NCBI GenBank assembly: GCA_030248215.1
Contig: JASANG010003492.1
Location: 1 to 64,000, forward strand
Direction of reading: 5' to 3'
From: Enoplolaimus lenunculus
Taxonomy: Eukaryota > Nematoda > Enoplea > Enoplida > Thoracostomopsidae
DNA: 64,000 nucleotides
A program made the position numbers and the translations under genes. Of this stretch, positions 50,110 through 61,300 are shown one piece after another. The notes beneath the pieces were generated by a model. The model ran no database searches. It saw only the letters and a program-made list of their open reading frames with translations, and was not told the DNA's origin. Each line of letters starts with the position of its first letter. The first letter of the stretch is position 1.

Positions 50110-50700
50110 CGCAGGTGTCAAATCATCAGATGACCATAATTCGTTAATTAATAAATATCTGATCACAAAAAACTGAGCACAATTCGCAACTCAGCGTTGT
50201 TAACTGCGTCGAATGGTGTATAATTTGTCTAAATTGTTGACAAACACGTTTATCGGTCCTTATGGGGGATATTAGGGCTCACAATTTTTTATTTTTCAAA
50301 AATAAGAATTTACCTGTGGCCTGATCAGGCGAAACCATGAGCATCTCAAATATGCAAAATTTTTCAAAATAGTACCATAAAAGACCAAGGTAATTAACAG
50401 TGCTTTCACATAAGTTGTTTCATAAAGCTAATTTATTATCGTACTTGGCCATAAACTGGTGTGACTAAGCCTAAGACTAAGTCTAAGCCAAAGCCTAAGC
50501 CTAAGCCTAAGCATAAAAGCCTAAAGATGTATTAGGCTCAACTAACATTGGCGTATAATAGCCAAAATATACTAAAACATCATTTACTTGCAGAAACGTA
50601 AATAAAATAGGATCTGAACAAACTATAAGCCTAAGCCTAACTGTACACATTCAGTTAAAGTCAATTAAACCCGGAAATGGTAAATTTTATTAGATACAAA
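50110..50700. other. Intergenic
   Basis: CCTAAG-type units without MITE ends at 50,465-50,530 and 50,625-50,640; otherwise unremarkable. Confidence 0.5.
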
Positions 50701-50711
50701 TATGTTTAACC

Positions 50712-50814
50712 CAGGATGTAAACGGATAGTAAGAACAACCGAAACGGACATGGAAACAGATAGTGATCAAAATACCGGAAACGTTGACAAAAACGGATAT
50801 TCGGTTACACCCTG
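50712..50814. mobile_element. Short family E element
   Basis: CAGGATGTAAACGGATAGT start and ATTCGGTTACACCCTG end, about 100 bp. Confidence 0.65.
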
Positions 50815-51178
50815 GTTTTAAACCCGTTGATCCTGTCTATATTTACACCATCACTAAGATCGCAAAAAAATCAGTACAAATCTCAGTAGGATTGTTTCTT
50901 TTACTTAACAAAGTGATTAGAAAATTATTAGTACATAAAAGTTGTCTCAAACAGTAAAGACTTACGTTGGCAATTAATATTTTCACAGTATTTTCCTCCA
51001 AACTTTCATTTATTAAAGTATTGATTTCTGTTAATTTTTTCTGCTGTCTTTAAAGTTATTAAACTGTTTGGTAACATTAATACCGTGGTACTGTGTAGTT
51101 AAATTTGTTCAAATTTCACTGTAGCGTACACGTTCGCTTGAACTTGAAAATTTTTTAAACAGTTTACTTTTTAAATTT

Positions 51179-51258
51179 CGGCCAATGTTACTTTAAAACC
51201 AAAGTTACTTTAAGGGGCGTAACAGTAGATTAAGCGTATTCCTAAACCTAAGCTTGTA
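51179..51258. mobile_element. Family C MITE fragment
   Basis: Left end GGCCAATGTTACTTTAA with part of the end motif repeated, then GTAACAGTAGATTAAGCG and two CCTAA units; no right end. Confidence 0.6.
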
Positions 51259-51289
51259 AATTTTGAAAGAAAAAATAGCGGATGCATTG

Positions 51290-51489
51290 AAATTTTTAAA
51301 ATTTTCAATGAATTTCGTAATTTTTATTTCATTCCATACAATTGTATCATATCTGTAATGAAAAATTGCCACATAAATATGTGATTTACAACTAATTTTG
51401 AACGTAAAAATAACAAAATTTTTTCGTTATTTCTATAACGGAAACGGACCCTGATTTTTACCGGAAACGGATATCCGGTTACACCATGA
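51290..51489. mobile_element. Family E element fragment
   Basis: Contains AACGGAAACGGACCCTGAT and ATATCCGGTTACACCATG, matching the right part of the 53.3 kb copy, including its AT-rich core. Confidence 0.55.
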
Positions 51490-51945
51490 TAAATAGTAGG
51501 AAGTCAAATTATTTTTAAGGTAAAAATACCCGTGCTGGAGGACCACAAATTTTGCCGAAGGTAAAGCAAAATTTTTCATATTTAGCATGATGTTGAACTG
51601 GTGCAATAATGCTGTCAAACATTGGCTGTTAAGCTTCACTGTTCGAAAAATAGCAACAATTACAGCTAGCAAAACTGCTTCAAACCCACAAACAAACTCA
51701 CTCGTGGCCGCAACTTTTTGAAAATATAACAATGTTTTTAGTACAGCAAAAGCCGCTGGAACGTCCGGCAAAAATGCTATCGTAGTAAGAGTTCGAACTG
51801 ATAAGTGGTTGTGTTCTGATTTATCTTTAAACGTTTTTAAATTAAAAGTTTTGACTCTGAAACGCTCAGTTGTTAGGAATTTTTAAGATTTAAGGTCCCC
51901 GATTCAATACAATAGACGCTGGAGAGTGCTGTGTTGATATGACAG

Positions 51946-52197
51946 CACTGTAAATTCAAATGAGTTGATTAATCAATTCAGCTAGCGAGTTGGTTATTTC
52001 TGAATTAATATCAGTAAACATAAACTCACTCTGAGGTGATTTGATTCTCAAGCTGAGTTGAATTGACTCTGGGCGGGTTGGTTAATTAACTCAGAATGAA
52101 TTGAATCAACCCAAAATTCTGAGTTCTGATAGTCCTAACTCAGACTGAGTGATTCAACTCATTCTGCGTTAAAATCAACTCACTGAAATTTACAGTG
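51946..52197. mobile_element. Palindromic MITE family G
   Basis: CACTGTAAATTCAAATGAG start and GAAATTTACAGTG end, near-identical over its length to 829-1,080 in reverse complement, both 252 bp. Confidence 0.8.
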
Positions 52198-52389
52198 AGA
52201 CTGAAATTGCGGACATTGCGTAATAAGGCTTTGGCATAGGCTCTGTTATAGGCTTAGGCATAATAATATTTTTACTAGGTAGTGTTAGTAAACGGTGCTC
52301 AGATATAGATGGGTCATTCGTGGAGCAAGAACTTCTTCACCGTGGGAAGAAAATGCCGTATGTGCACTGGTTTGATTGAAATCTCACAA

Positions 52390-52650
52390 TCAGCCGCCAA
52401 TATGCGCTATAATATGTGGAAAATGCATCGATGTGAGATGTTAAACTTTGTCACGTAAACACTTTGGGTACATTAAGCCACGGAAGGAAAATTTGTAAGC
52501 TACGTTCTGATATCTGAATGCAATCCAGTATTAAATTTATCTTCATTATCCGGCTCCAGCCGGATACTAGATTATCCGGCTCCGTTTCTGGCCGGATACT
52601 ACATTATCAGGCTCCGGCTCCGTCAGTTTTTGGTATCCAGTTGCACCCTG
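52390..52650. mobile_element. Family E element, right part
   Basis: Matches the right third of the 17.3 kb copy, including a TTAAACTTTGTCACGTAAAC segment and AAGCCACGGAAGGAA, ending GTTGCACCCTG. Confidence 0.75.
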
Positions 52651-53012
52651 ATATATGTATAAAGAACACGCTTTAATATATGTACAACTGTTACGACCCT
52701 CAAAGTACATTAGCCCTGCAATGATCCGTTGAAATCAATGTTGGTTTATCTGGACAAAACTGAAAGTGAGACAAATTAATATGAAAATAGTATATTTTTA
52801 TTCATTTTTTAATTGTTGATATTTTCTCTTTTTGTTGTAATGTTTATATTTAATATAAAGTAAGAAAACACAACTTTACCAAATTGACAATGTATTTATT
52901 ATTTAATCACTTGTACAACAGTGACTTTGAATGATTTTGATACACTGATGTGTTTCACGCATCGCAAAACCGCTGCGAGTGGATAGCTGAAATATTCAGT
53001 AAATAAAAAAAT

Positions 53013-53198
53013 GGCCCATGTTACTTTAAGGGGCATCCAGGTTTCTGGTGGGTCTATAAAAGAGTAGTTTTAGATCGTAGATTACCTTTTTTTTGCTTAG
53101 GCGTAGGCTTAGGCTTAGCAACACACTTTTGCAATGCTTAGGCTTAGTCTTAGGAATACGCTTAATCTACTGTAACGCCCCTTAAAGTAACATTGGCC
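53013..53198. mobile_element. hAT-type MITE family C
   Basis: GGCCCATGTTACTTTAAGGG start, AACATTGGCC end, internal TTAGGC/GCTTAG units; A-rich flanks aaaaaaat / aaaaaatt (7/8). Confidence 0.85.
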
Positions 53199-53261
53199 AA
53201 AAAATTATAGTTTAGTGGCATATTCTGTATGTTTATTAAAAGCGAAAAAGCATCTGGCACC

Positions 53262-53615
53262 CGGGTGTAAACGGATAGTAAAAATAACGAAAACGGAAAA
53301 ATAATATTGAAGTATAAAAGTTTCAAAAACGTTTTTGCTGCCAACATAATCGAGACGTGATAAATTAACTGTTATTTCAAAAATCTCAAAGAAAACATGG
53401 CGAACGCATCGAAATTTTTTAAAATTTTGGATGAATTTCGTATCTCTTATATCATTTCAAACAATTGCAGCATATCTGTAACAAAAAATTGCGAGATATA
53501 TACGTGATTTATATCTAATTTTGAACGTAAAAATAACGTAATTTCCGTTATTTCTATAACGAAACCGGAAACGGACACCGATTTTTGCCGGAAACGAATA
53601 TCCGGTTACAACCTG
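53262..53615. mobile_element. Family E element
   Basis: CGGGTGTAAACGGATAG start and TATCCGGTTACAACCTG end; flanks tctggcac / tctggcca (6/8). Confidence 0.7.
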
Positions 53616-53738
53616 TCTGGCCACATCTCTCCACTCTTATGTGCAGCGTAATTAATGTTAAAACTGTGGTCGTTTGGTCCAATAATGAAAATATTTGCAT
53701 GTTTGACCTTTCCATGCCCTACCCTTAATGTAAGATCT

Positions 53739-53911
53739 GGCCTACGTAAAGATCTAGGGGTGCAACGTTATTTTGCAGGACTGGAATAGAGTAAGCTTAA
53801 ACTTTAGACTGATTTTTCGCTTAGACTTAGGTTTAGGTATAAGCTTATTCTTACGCCTAGGCTTAGGATTATGTTTATACTACTGTTACGCAACTGTTCT
53901 GTACATTGGCC
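53739..53911. mobile_element. hAT-type MITE family B
   Basis: GGCCTACGTAAAGATCTAGG start, TGTACATTGGCC end, TTAGG-type units; TSD not clear. Confidence 0.7.
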
Positions 53912-54129
53912 AAAAATGTTGAAAGGTCAACATTGTGAAGTTACGAATACGGGTGCTGCGCGATCCTGCTTGAATATTCTGCGCGGTGCGAATGTCCTGC
54001 TTTAAAGGATCAACCTTAACTTTGCAAAAGTTTCTGTGAGTATTTTGCAAAAATATTTTCCCAACGTTATATTTCGTCTAGACCAGACCATCGTTAGGGT
54101 TTCGGCGTGCACGCCATTATTTCTAATTG

Positions 54130-54257
54130 GGCCCATGTATAGAACAGGGCCGGATCGTCTTCCGGAGGGGCTATAATAGAGTTAGTTGACCAACTTTATT
54201 GCTTAGGCTTAGGAATATGCTTATACCACTGTTCCGGCCCTGTTGTATACATGGGCC
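54130..54257. mobile_element. hAT-type MITE family A, short
   Basis: GGCCCATGTATAGAACAGGG start, TGTATACATGGGCC end, with only one or two TTAGGC units; flanks tctaattg / gctaattg (7/8). Confidence 0.88.
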
Positions 54258-54425
54258 GCTAATTGTATAGATATTATTGATAAATTAAAAATAATTGTAT
54301 TTAGTGCGTGGTGAATTTTAATCAAGAAAATACATCTGCAATTTGTAGTGCGTTAATGAATGCTATTCGCTGCAGAGACAAAATGATGGTATCCAGTAAT
54401 GCTTGCTAAGCTCAACACCCATACC

Positions 54426-54592
54426 GGCCCACGTATAGAACAGGGCCGGAACAGCTGTATAAGCATAACCCAAATCCTAAGCGTAACAACGAGCCCATTC
54501 CTAAAGCCTGCAAAAAAATTTAGTCTAAAGTTTAAACCGTCTCTATTACAGCCTCTCTTGAAAACGATCCGGCCCTGTTCATTACATGGGCC
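54426..54592. mobile_element. hAT-type MITE family A
   Basis: GGCCCACGTATAGAACAGGG start, TTACATGGGCC end, decayed CCTAAG core. Confidence 0.8.
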
Positions 54593-54599
54593 CAATAAC

Positions 54600-55340
54600 T
54601 ATGGCTTCTAACTAGGCGCACTGGGGTAAAAAGGTTACAAAGTACACCATGGCGGATGTCAAATGATTTAACTGGTGCTCAGTTGCGGAATAGCCATTTT
54701 CACCGATCAAAATAGTTTTAAGTCTTCGCAGTAACATACTTTCAAACTTAACCAGTGCTTAAAACGTTCAGCTCAGCACATCAGACACCACACATTTAAT
54801 TATCCTAAACGTTAACAATCTATAACAACCGGTGCCTTCAAACAGTTAACAACAATATTTATTAGATGGAACATCTTTTAACAAACCGCTCAGAAACTTA
54901 TTGATCAGAAAGGCGAACCATCTTGTAAGTGTTAACCACCAAAAATATTTTTCGACTTCCCCGTTGCGTCATTACTTTTTCTTATGAAAGCTTGTTTACT
55001 TAAATTAAAACACAACCCCACTAAGTATACTATCGTTTCCAGTAGATATTTGCTGCTAGATACCAAAACCATAGCCGTTTGCTCAACACTTTGAAATGTT
55101 TAGCAAGTCCACAAATGACAGCTATGACTGGATCAGACTATTTATTGCGAAGGCTTAGGCTTATGATTAACACTTATACTTATACTTAGGCTTAGGCTTA
55201 GACACATTATGCCCTAAAAGCATTGGTCCTCATTTTTATGCTTACGTGCAGGGTCTCCCTCTCAAAGTTAACGTGGGCCCACCAAATGGTGCCAAATGTC
55301 AGTCCACCATATGAGCCAAAAACCGGATCAATCAACAATT
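54600..55340. other. 3' flank of AARS1
   Basis: A decayed GCTTAGG element at about 55,145-55,275; ATTAAA just past the AARS1 stop on the minus strand could serve as a polyadenylation signal. Confidence 0.5.
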
Positions 55341-55343
55341 TAA

Positions 55344-58300
55344 TTATATAATAGTCAAACACGCAGCCAAAACTTCATTTCTTTGGTCGGACAACAAATC
55401 TTGCGCATAGGCTTCTGCTTGTTTGATCGCTTGGGAAATGCCGACAATTTTATCTCCAGACGCTTGCGCGTTACTATCTTTACCGCCACCTTTTCCTCCA
55501 ATTAAATCGCAAATCGATTTCACCCATTCGTTCGCTTTCAGATACTTTGTTGCGTTCTAAAACAATGTTTAAATTTTAAACTCTACTTAACCATTTTTAA
55601 ACCCAAGCCTGATAACAGAGATGAAACATTTCAATGGTAGACATTTCATTTGTGTTAGAGCTGTCTATGATCACGCAACTAAACACAACCTGCATAAGCG
55701 TCCAGATGCATTCACGGATAGTCAGCTAATATTAAGTACGCAATAATCGCGGTTGCATCTGCAGTCGCGGTTTTATAATCGCGGTTGAATTTTTTGGTCG
55801 ACACCTGCCTAGGAATGCAGCTGCAGTCGTGGTTCAAACCACTGCGGTTACCGTGTTTACTAACGATAAAATTTGAATATTAGGTAACCGCGGCTGCGGT
55901 CGCGATTATAGGTTGCAACGCAGTAACTGCGAGCAATCAAAATCACACTTGCAAGCGATTGCATCCAAGAAACGACTAATCGCGAGTAGAACCGTTGTTT
56001 TGAGTGTAATCATATTGCACATAATTCTGTCCGCGACTGTACTTTATAATGCACAGATAACAAGGCGCAATGGTAAACTCGGTTAAGAAAACGTCAATCG
56101 ACAAGTTGGAAATGCAGCTAAGTTTCTGCAAAATTTTTTGAGACATAAATTTTTTATTTTTTAAGCTTAATCTTAATGACTTTCTACAACAAAGTAAAAA
56201 TTCCACTTCCTGCATCTTGCATCGCCGGAACAGGACTTAAATTTTTTACAAGGATTCCGGCCGGAACAGTTTCTAGTTGAACTCTGGGGCATACTGCTGA
56301 AATCCAAGCAACACCAGGCTGCAAAACCATTACTTCTTACATTTGAAACGGTTGCTAAACATATCACTTTGCCCGCATCTTCATCTACGCTGAACACCAT
56401 AGCCGCAGGGCTTTTAAGCTGTTTGATTGCACTGTCCAAAGCCTGAAAGTAATACACAGCGGAATATATGACATCAAAGCAAAACCCTAAAAATCACCAA
56501 CGACGACAAATATTGGTCCATATTCTCAAGTACGGTTGGCACTCGTTACAAGTTAACAATAGGTTTTGTAATTTACGAACCAGTAATTGAAATGGTTCAA
56601 TAATATGTGTTAAACACCCCCGGAATTCAATACTTCGACGGTTATGCTATCTAAACTTAAGAATCAATTCTCAAATTTCTTTTGAAACCTATGATAACAC
56701 TATCAATATTATTAAAATAAACTCAACTAACTTCAAAAAATATTTACCGAAAACAACTGAAGAAGTAATATTGGCAAATCCACCGGAAATAAACTGTTAG
56801 ATTTTAATATGATAAAAGACAACGGATTTGTTTACCTTTGCAGTAGCGCCGTCCGGAAACCGATGAACAAAAACCAATTTATTTGCACTAGCATCAGCGT
56901 ACGATTTGGCTTCTTGAACGATCTAAAACAGTAACGTAAACGAAATCTTTTATTCAAACTTGTCACTTGAAAATTATAATGCAACGAGGCAGAGTTAACA
57001 CGTCACAAATTTAAAACCTGCGATGCGTTTAATTTTACCCAACGCGCGTGACATAGTGCTGTTTGAGGCGCGTTAGGGTAGCATTAGTATAAAAAGTATA
57101 AAAGTAAAATATTTTTAACGGACAGAAAATACACTCAGTTAGGGTGGCACTATATTTGTCGCACGAAGCCGTTTGTCGGTGTACGTCACAGAGTGGCATC
57201 GTACACGAACAATGCGCGTACGACACTGCTGGGTAACGTGAGGCGACAAAAAGTATAGCACCACCTTTACACTGAGAAAATAAAAGTATGGCTACTTTAC
57301 AGTTGCGGAACAAACCTTTAACGCAAACTCTTGTTTGTACGCTTTATCGGCATCATTGAGACGTTTCTTGAGATTACCAATGTCGTCTTTCATCGCTTCG
57401 CGTTGCCATTGCGAAATATGTGACCGACTGACTTCCTATAACACAACAACGACATATGTCTACACCGAAATGGACGTCCAGCTCAATTTGAGTGCGTGCT
57501 GTTCTGTACTTATCTCTCCCCGTAAAAATTAAAAAAATTTGAAACAAGTTAATTCTACCGGAACATTTAGAAAAATGCGATCAATGTTATTAAAAACCTT
57601 TCACTATTTGGACCAGTGATCTGCGCTTCAAAACAGGGTGTGACCAAATCTACGATTTGACCGAATCCAAATCCGAATTTTGCATGTTGCAAATCTCAGT
57701 TAGGTATATCTATAATTTGTTGCAGAATATCAAAACAACGCCAGCCGCACAACAGTTAAACGTTAATTTGTTTCGTGCTCGACCTCAGCTTTGAGATTTG
57801 TGACTTGAAACAAAAATTGTTTATTAATAAAACAAGTTATTTAAAATTTGTATTGTTTAAAACTGTAAAAAATATTGCCGAAAATTGTTGGATTGGGTTT
57901 TTGATTCGCTTTTTCACAACCGAATCCGAATCCGAACCGCAAATTTTTGCCGAATCCGAAGTCGAAACTTCGTTGCCACCCCTTCAACACAGAGCCTTGG
58001 TAGGTTTACTCGCTCCGATTAATTGCGTGCGACTTTCAGTAAACATATGAAGAAACGTTAACTAGTTTACTCTATCGGGTGATAACAAATTATTTCATAT
58101 TGTCTAAAAATTACTTCTAATAAATCAGCGGTTTGCTTTAGTAATGATTTGAGCAAATTTCGATTCGACGAAAGTGACGCTTCATTGCTGGTGACTCTTA
58201 GCGATAGATTTTGCAATTTATCGGACAGTTGTTTTGAACGTTCAACGCTCTAAAACAAATTATTAATAATATTGTATAACATTAAATAGTCGTGATTTAG

Positions 58301-61300
58301 AACCAAACGATAATGTATAATTTCAGCCAATACCAATCTAGAAAAGTGCTCAGATTGTCATAAATTCTTGCTAATTCTGTAAGGCGTAAAAGGTAGGAAT
58401 AAACTAAGGGTTAGGGTATAGTTTTGTTGACCTGCGGATACTTTTGACGTGCGGCGCCGTCCGTCACCCGCACGGTACCGTACACGACGCCGTCAGTCAC
58501 CCGTGCGGAGCCGTCCGTCACCGTGCGGTGTCGTACGCAAATAACTCACGCACGATAACGTATGGTGACGGACGGCGCGGTACAGGTGACGCACGGTGAC
58601 GGACAACGCCGGATGTCAAGTACAGCGCAACCCTTAGACTTTACACTAGTTTTTCACAGCATTAGCGTTAGTGGTTTACCTAGAAACAAACATAAACATA
58701 CTTACTAACATAGAAAAACAATAAAACTTAAGCCAACACAATTCACATTTCTGACATATCAACTCGGCCTTTTTTATGATTATCTCAACAAACTTTACTA
58801 ACAAGCGCTTCTTGATTCTGCATCTGAATCTGAAATTCATTTACCAAAACTATTTCAGACACTTACTTTTAGAGCTTCAGGGCCCGTTACTGCTATAATA
58901 CGACGAATACCTTTCGCAATTGCTTCTTCAGATGTAATAATTAGACTTTGAATGTGCCCAGTTCGATGCAAATGCCTATAAACCAAAATGCAAATAAAGA
59001 TAATTTTACCAAAACGATCATTATTCTGAAGCAAGAAACCAGCAAAATATATGTATTAGAAAAAAGTCAGTAAAACAGCAAAAAACATAACTATTTGAGA
59101 CTGAAAAACACTGAACAAAGGTAATCATCCGTATGCTACGGAACGCATTAAAATATTACTTTTAACTGCGCACCAATTAGCCTTTCAGAATAAACTGCCA
59201 TGAGGTCCAAACAGAAATTTCCGGTCAGTTCTCGCATACGCCACCGCACTGTAACGAATGGTAACGTATGACGACTGACGGCACAGCACGACAAGTTTAG
59301 CGCCTTTGGCTCCCTGAGGGTGGCGCTATACCTGTACGGCGCTGCATCATTGTCCGTCATCGTATGCGAGTAATTAGTGCATGATAAACATGGTGACGGA
59401 CGGTAATATACAGCGGCGGATAGCGCCGAATGACATTAAAAAGTTTTACAAAGTAGAGCTCCATGCCAGCACATCGAAACTGTAAAAAATTCCAAGTAAT
59501 GTCAGCATGAGCCTATGACATTTTCAGTGGAAACTCGCCTACTTTTTATTGTGATAAACGCATAACATGAACTAGAAGCTCAATTAACATACGTTCCGCC
59601 ACAAAATTCAACGGATGTCAGTGTTCCGGCATCTGACGAAGGATTTTCAAGCAGTTTTTCAACCGGGGTCCCAACACTTACAACACGAACAGGATCAGGA
59701 TAAGTCTGAAAATATAAATAAATAAACATCAGTTTTTACTAACTTCATCCTGTTTGTGCTCGAGTATTTCACGCAAGAAAAGTGTTTCAGTTTTCTCCAG
59801 CAATCATAGCAGTGAATTAACTTAGAGTAATATTTATATTATCGAGTCACACGTACACCATTCAGTTTGCTATCTAAATCTTTGTCTAGGTCTGAAAACA
59901 AAATCCACAATAGTCACCCACGCATGATCGAAACTAGTATTCGCAAACGGGATTTACGTCCTATAAAAAATTTTGATGGAACGTTTCTTGCGTTACCAAC
60001 TGAAAAAGCCTACTAGAACCTGGACGAAAAATCCCAAAGGGTTTGAGTGGGACTCGTGAACCTGCCCCCCGGCTGGCTACGCCTAAATCCAAAATTAAAA
60101 AATCAAGTGAACTGCTCAATAACGCTTTTATACAACCGAAACTATACTTCTTCGAACACAGCACGTAATCCTTTGATTTCTAAAGCGACTGGTAGCGGAG
60201 TATTCTTTGCGTAAACCTTGTGATTAGAAATGATCATTTCGTTGCAAATATCCTCAATTTGTTTAATTTGCAGCGGCGTAAGGGCCCCCTAAATGATTTA
60301 ACGGCAAAATTAACACAATAGAGTAACCAACACTTCAACGTAGCTTCTAGCATAACAGCTCGCGTCAAATACCAGTAAATATTGTGTAATAGACAAAAAG
60401 ATGTAAGTGTTGTGCCCCTCTGCAAACTACCTCACTCTCACAAGTATTTATTGTTCTTCAAAATAGCTCAGATATCGTTGAGAAAATAACCTAAACCGCA
60501 ATTATACTTTTTGCCACAGAAACCTAAAATTGTAAAAACGTATCCAAGCGCTGCTAAGGTGAATATTCAAGATTTTCATATCCAAATATTTCTTCAAATA
60601 GCTAATTTGTACTCATCCGACAATTTGTTTCCACCTCAAAAACTTCTACTTACTCTTGCAACATCAAATTTGTACCCAATTCCAGTGACCTAAGAACATA
60701 CCTTAGCAGTGAAATCAAACCGTAACCGATCAGGAGCAACTAGTGAGCCTTTTTGGTCTGTTTCTCCCAAAACTTTGACTATGGCATAATTGAGAACATG
60801 CGTTCCTGTATGATTTTTCATCACTAAATTTCGATATTTCTAGAAGAATAACAACAAACTACAATTTTACCCAGATATCAATACATTGTACAGAGTTGCC
60901 CTGGAGCCAATATTTTTACCGAGGCCGGGGCTGGACTCAAGACCCCGGTACCAACCGGTGCCAAGTTAGAAAACCCAAAAATAACCATCAACATGAGCTA
61001 CAGTATACGTAATACGTATATTATAGATGGCAGTGTGAAAATAAACAATCCATTGTATTGTGTGTATAGCAAACCGTGAGAAAATAAAAACTACGGTGAA
61101 TAGTAATTTCTTATGATTTTCGTATGTTTGAATCAAGAACCGAGCGTGAAAGGATTGTTTTTCATGCGAGTCAATTAAGAATTGTATAAACCTGTTGGCC
61201 CCGGGACATCTCTGCGTGTAAAACACTTTCCAATATTTTAAATCAAACACGCCCTGAAAATTGATTTATCTAAAATTGCGTGAAACCAACCACGTTAGTC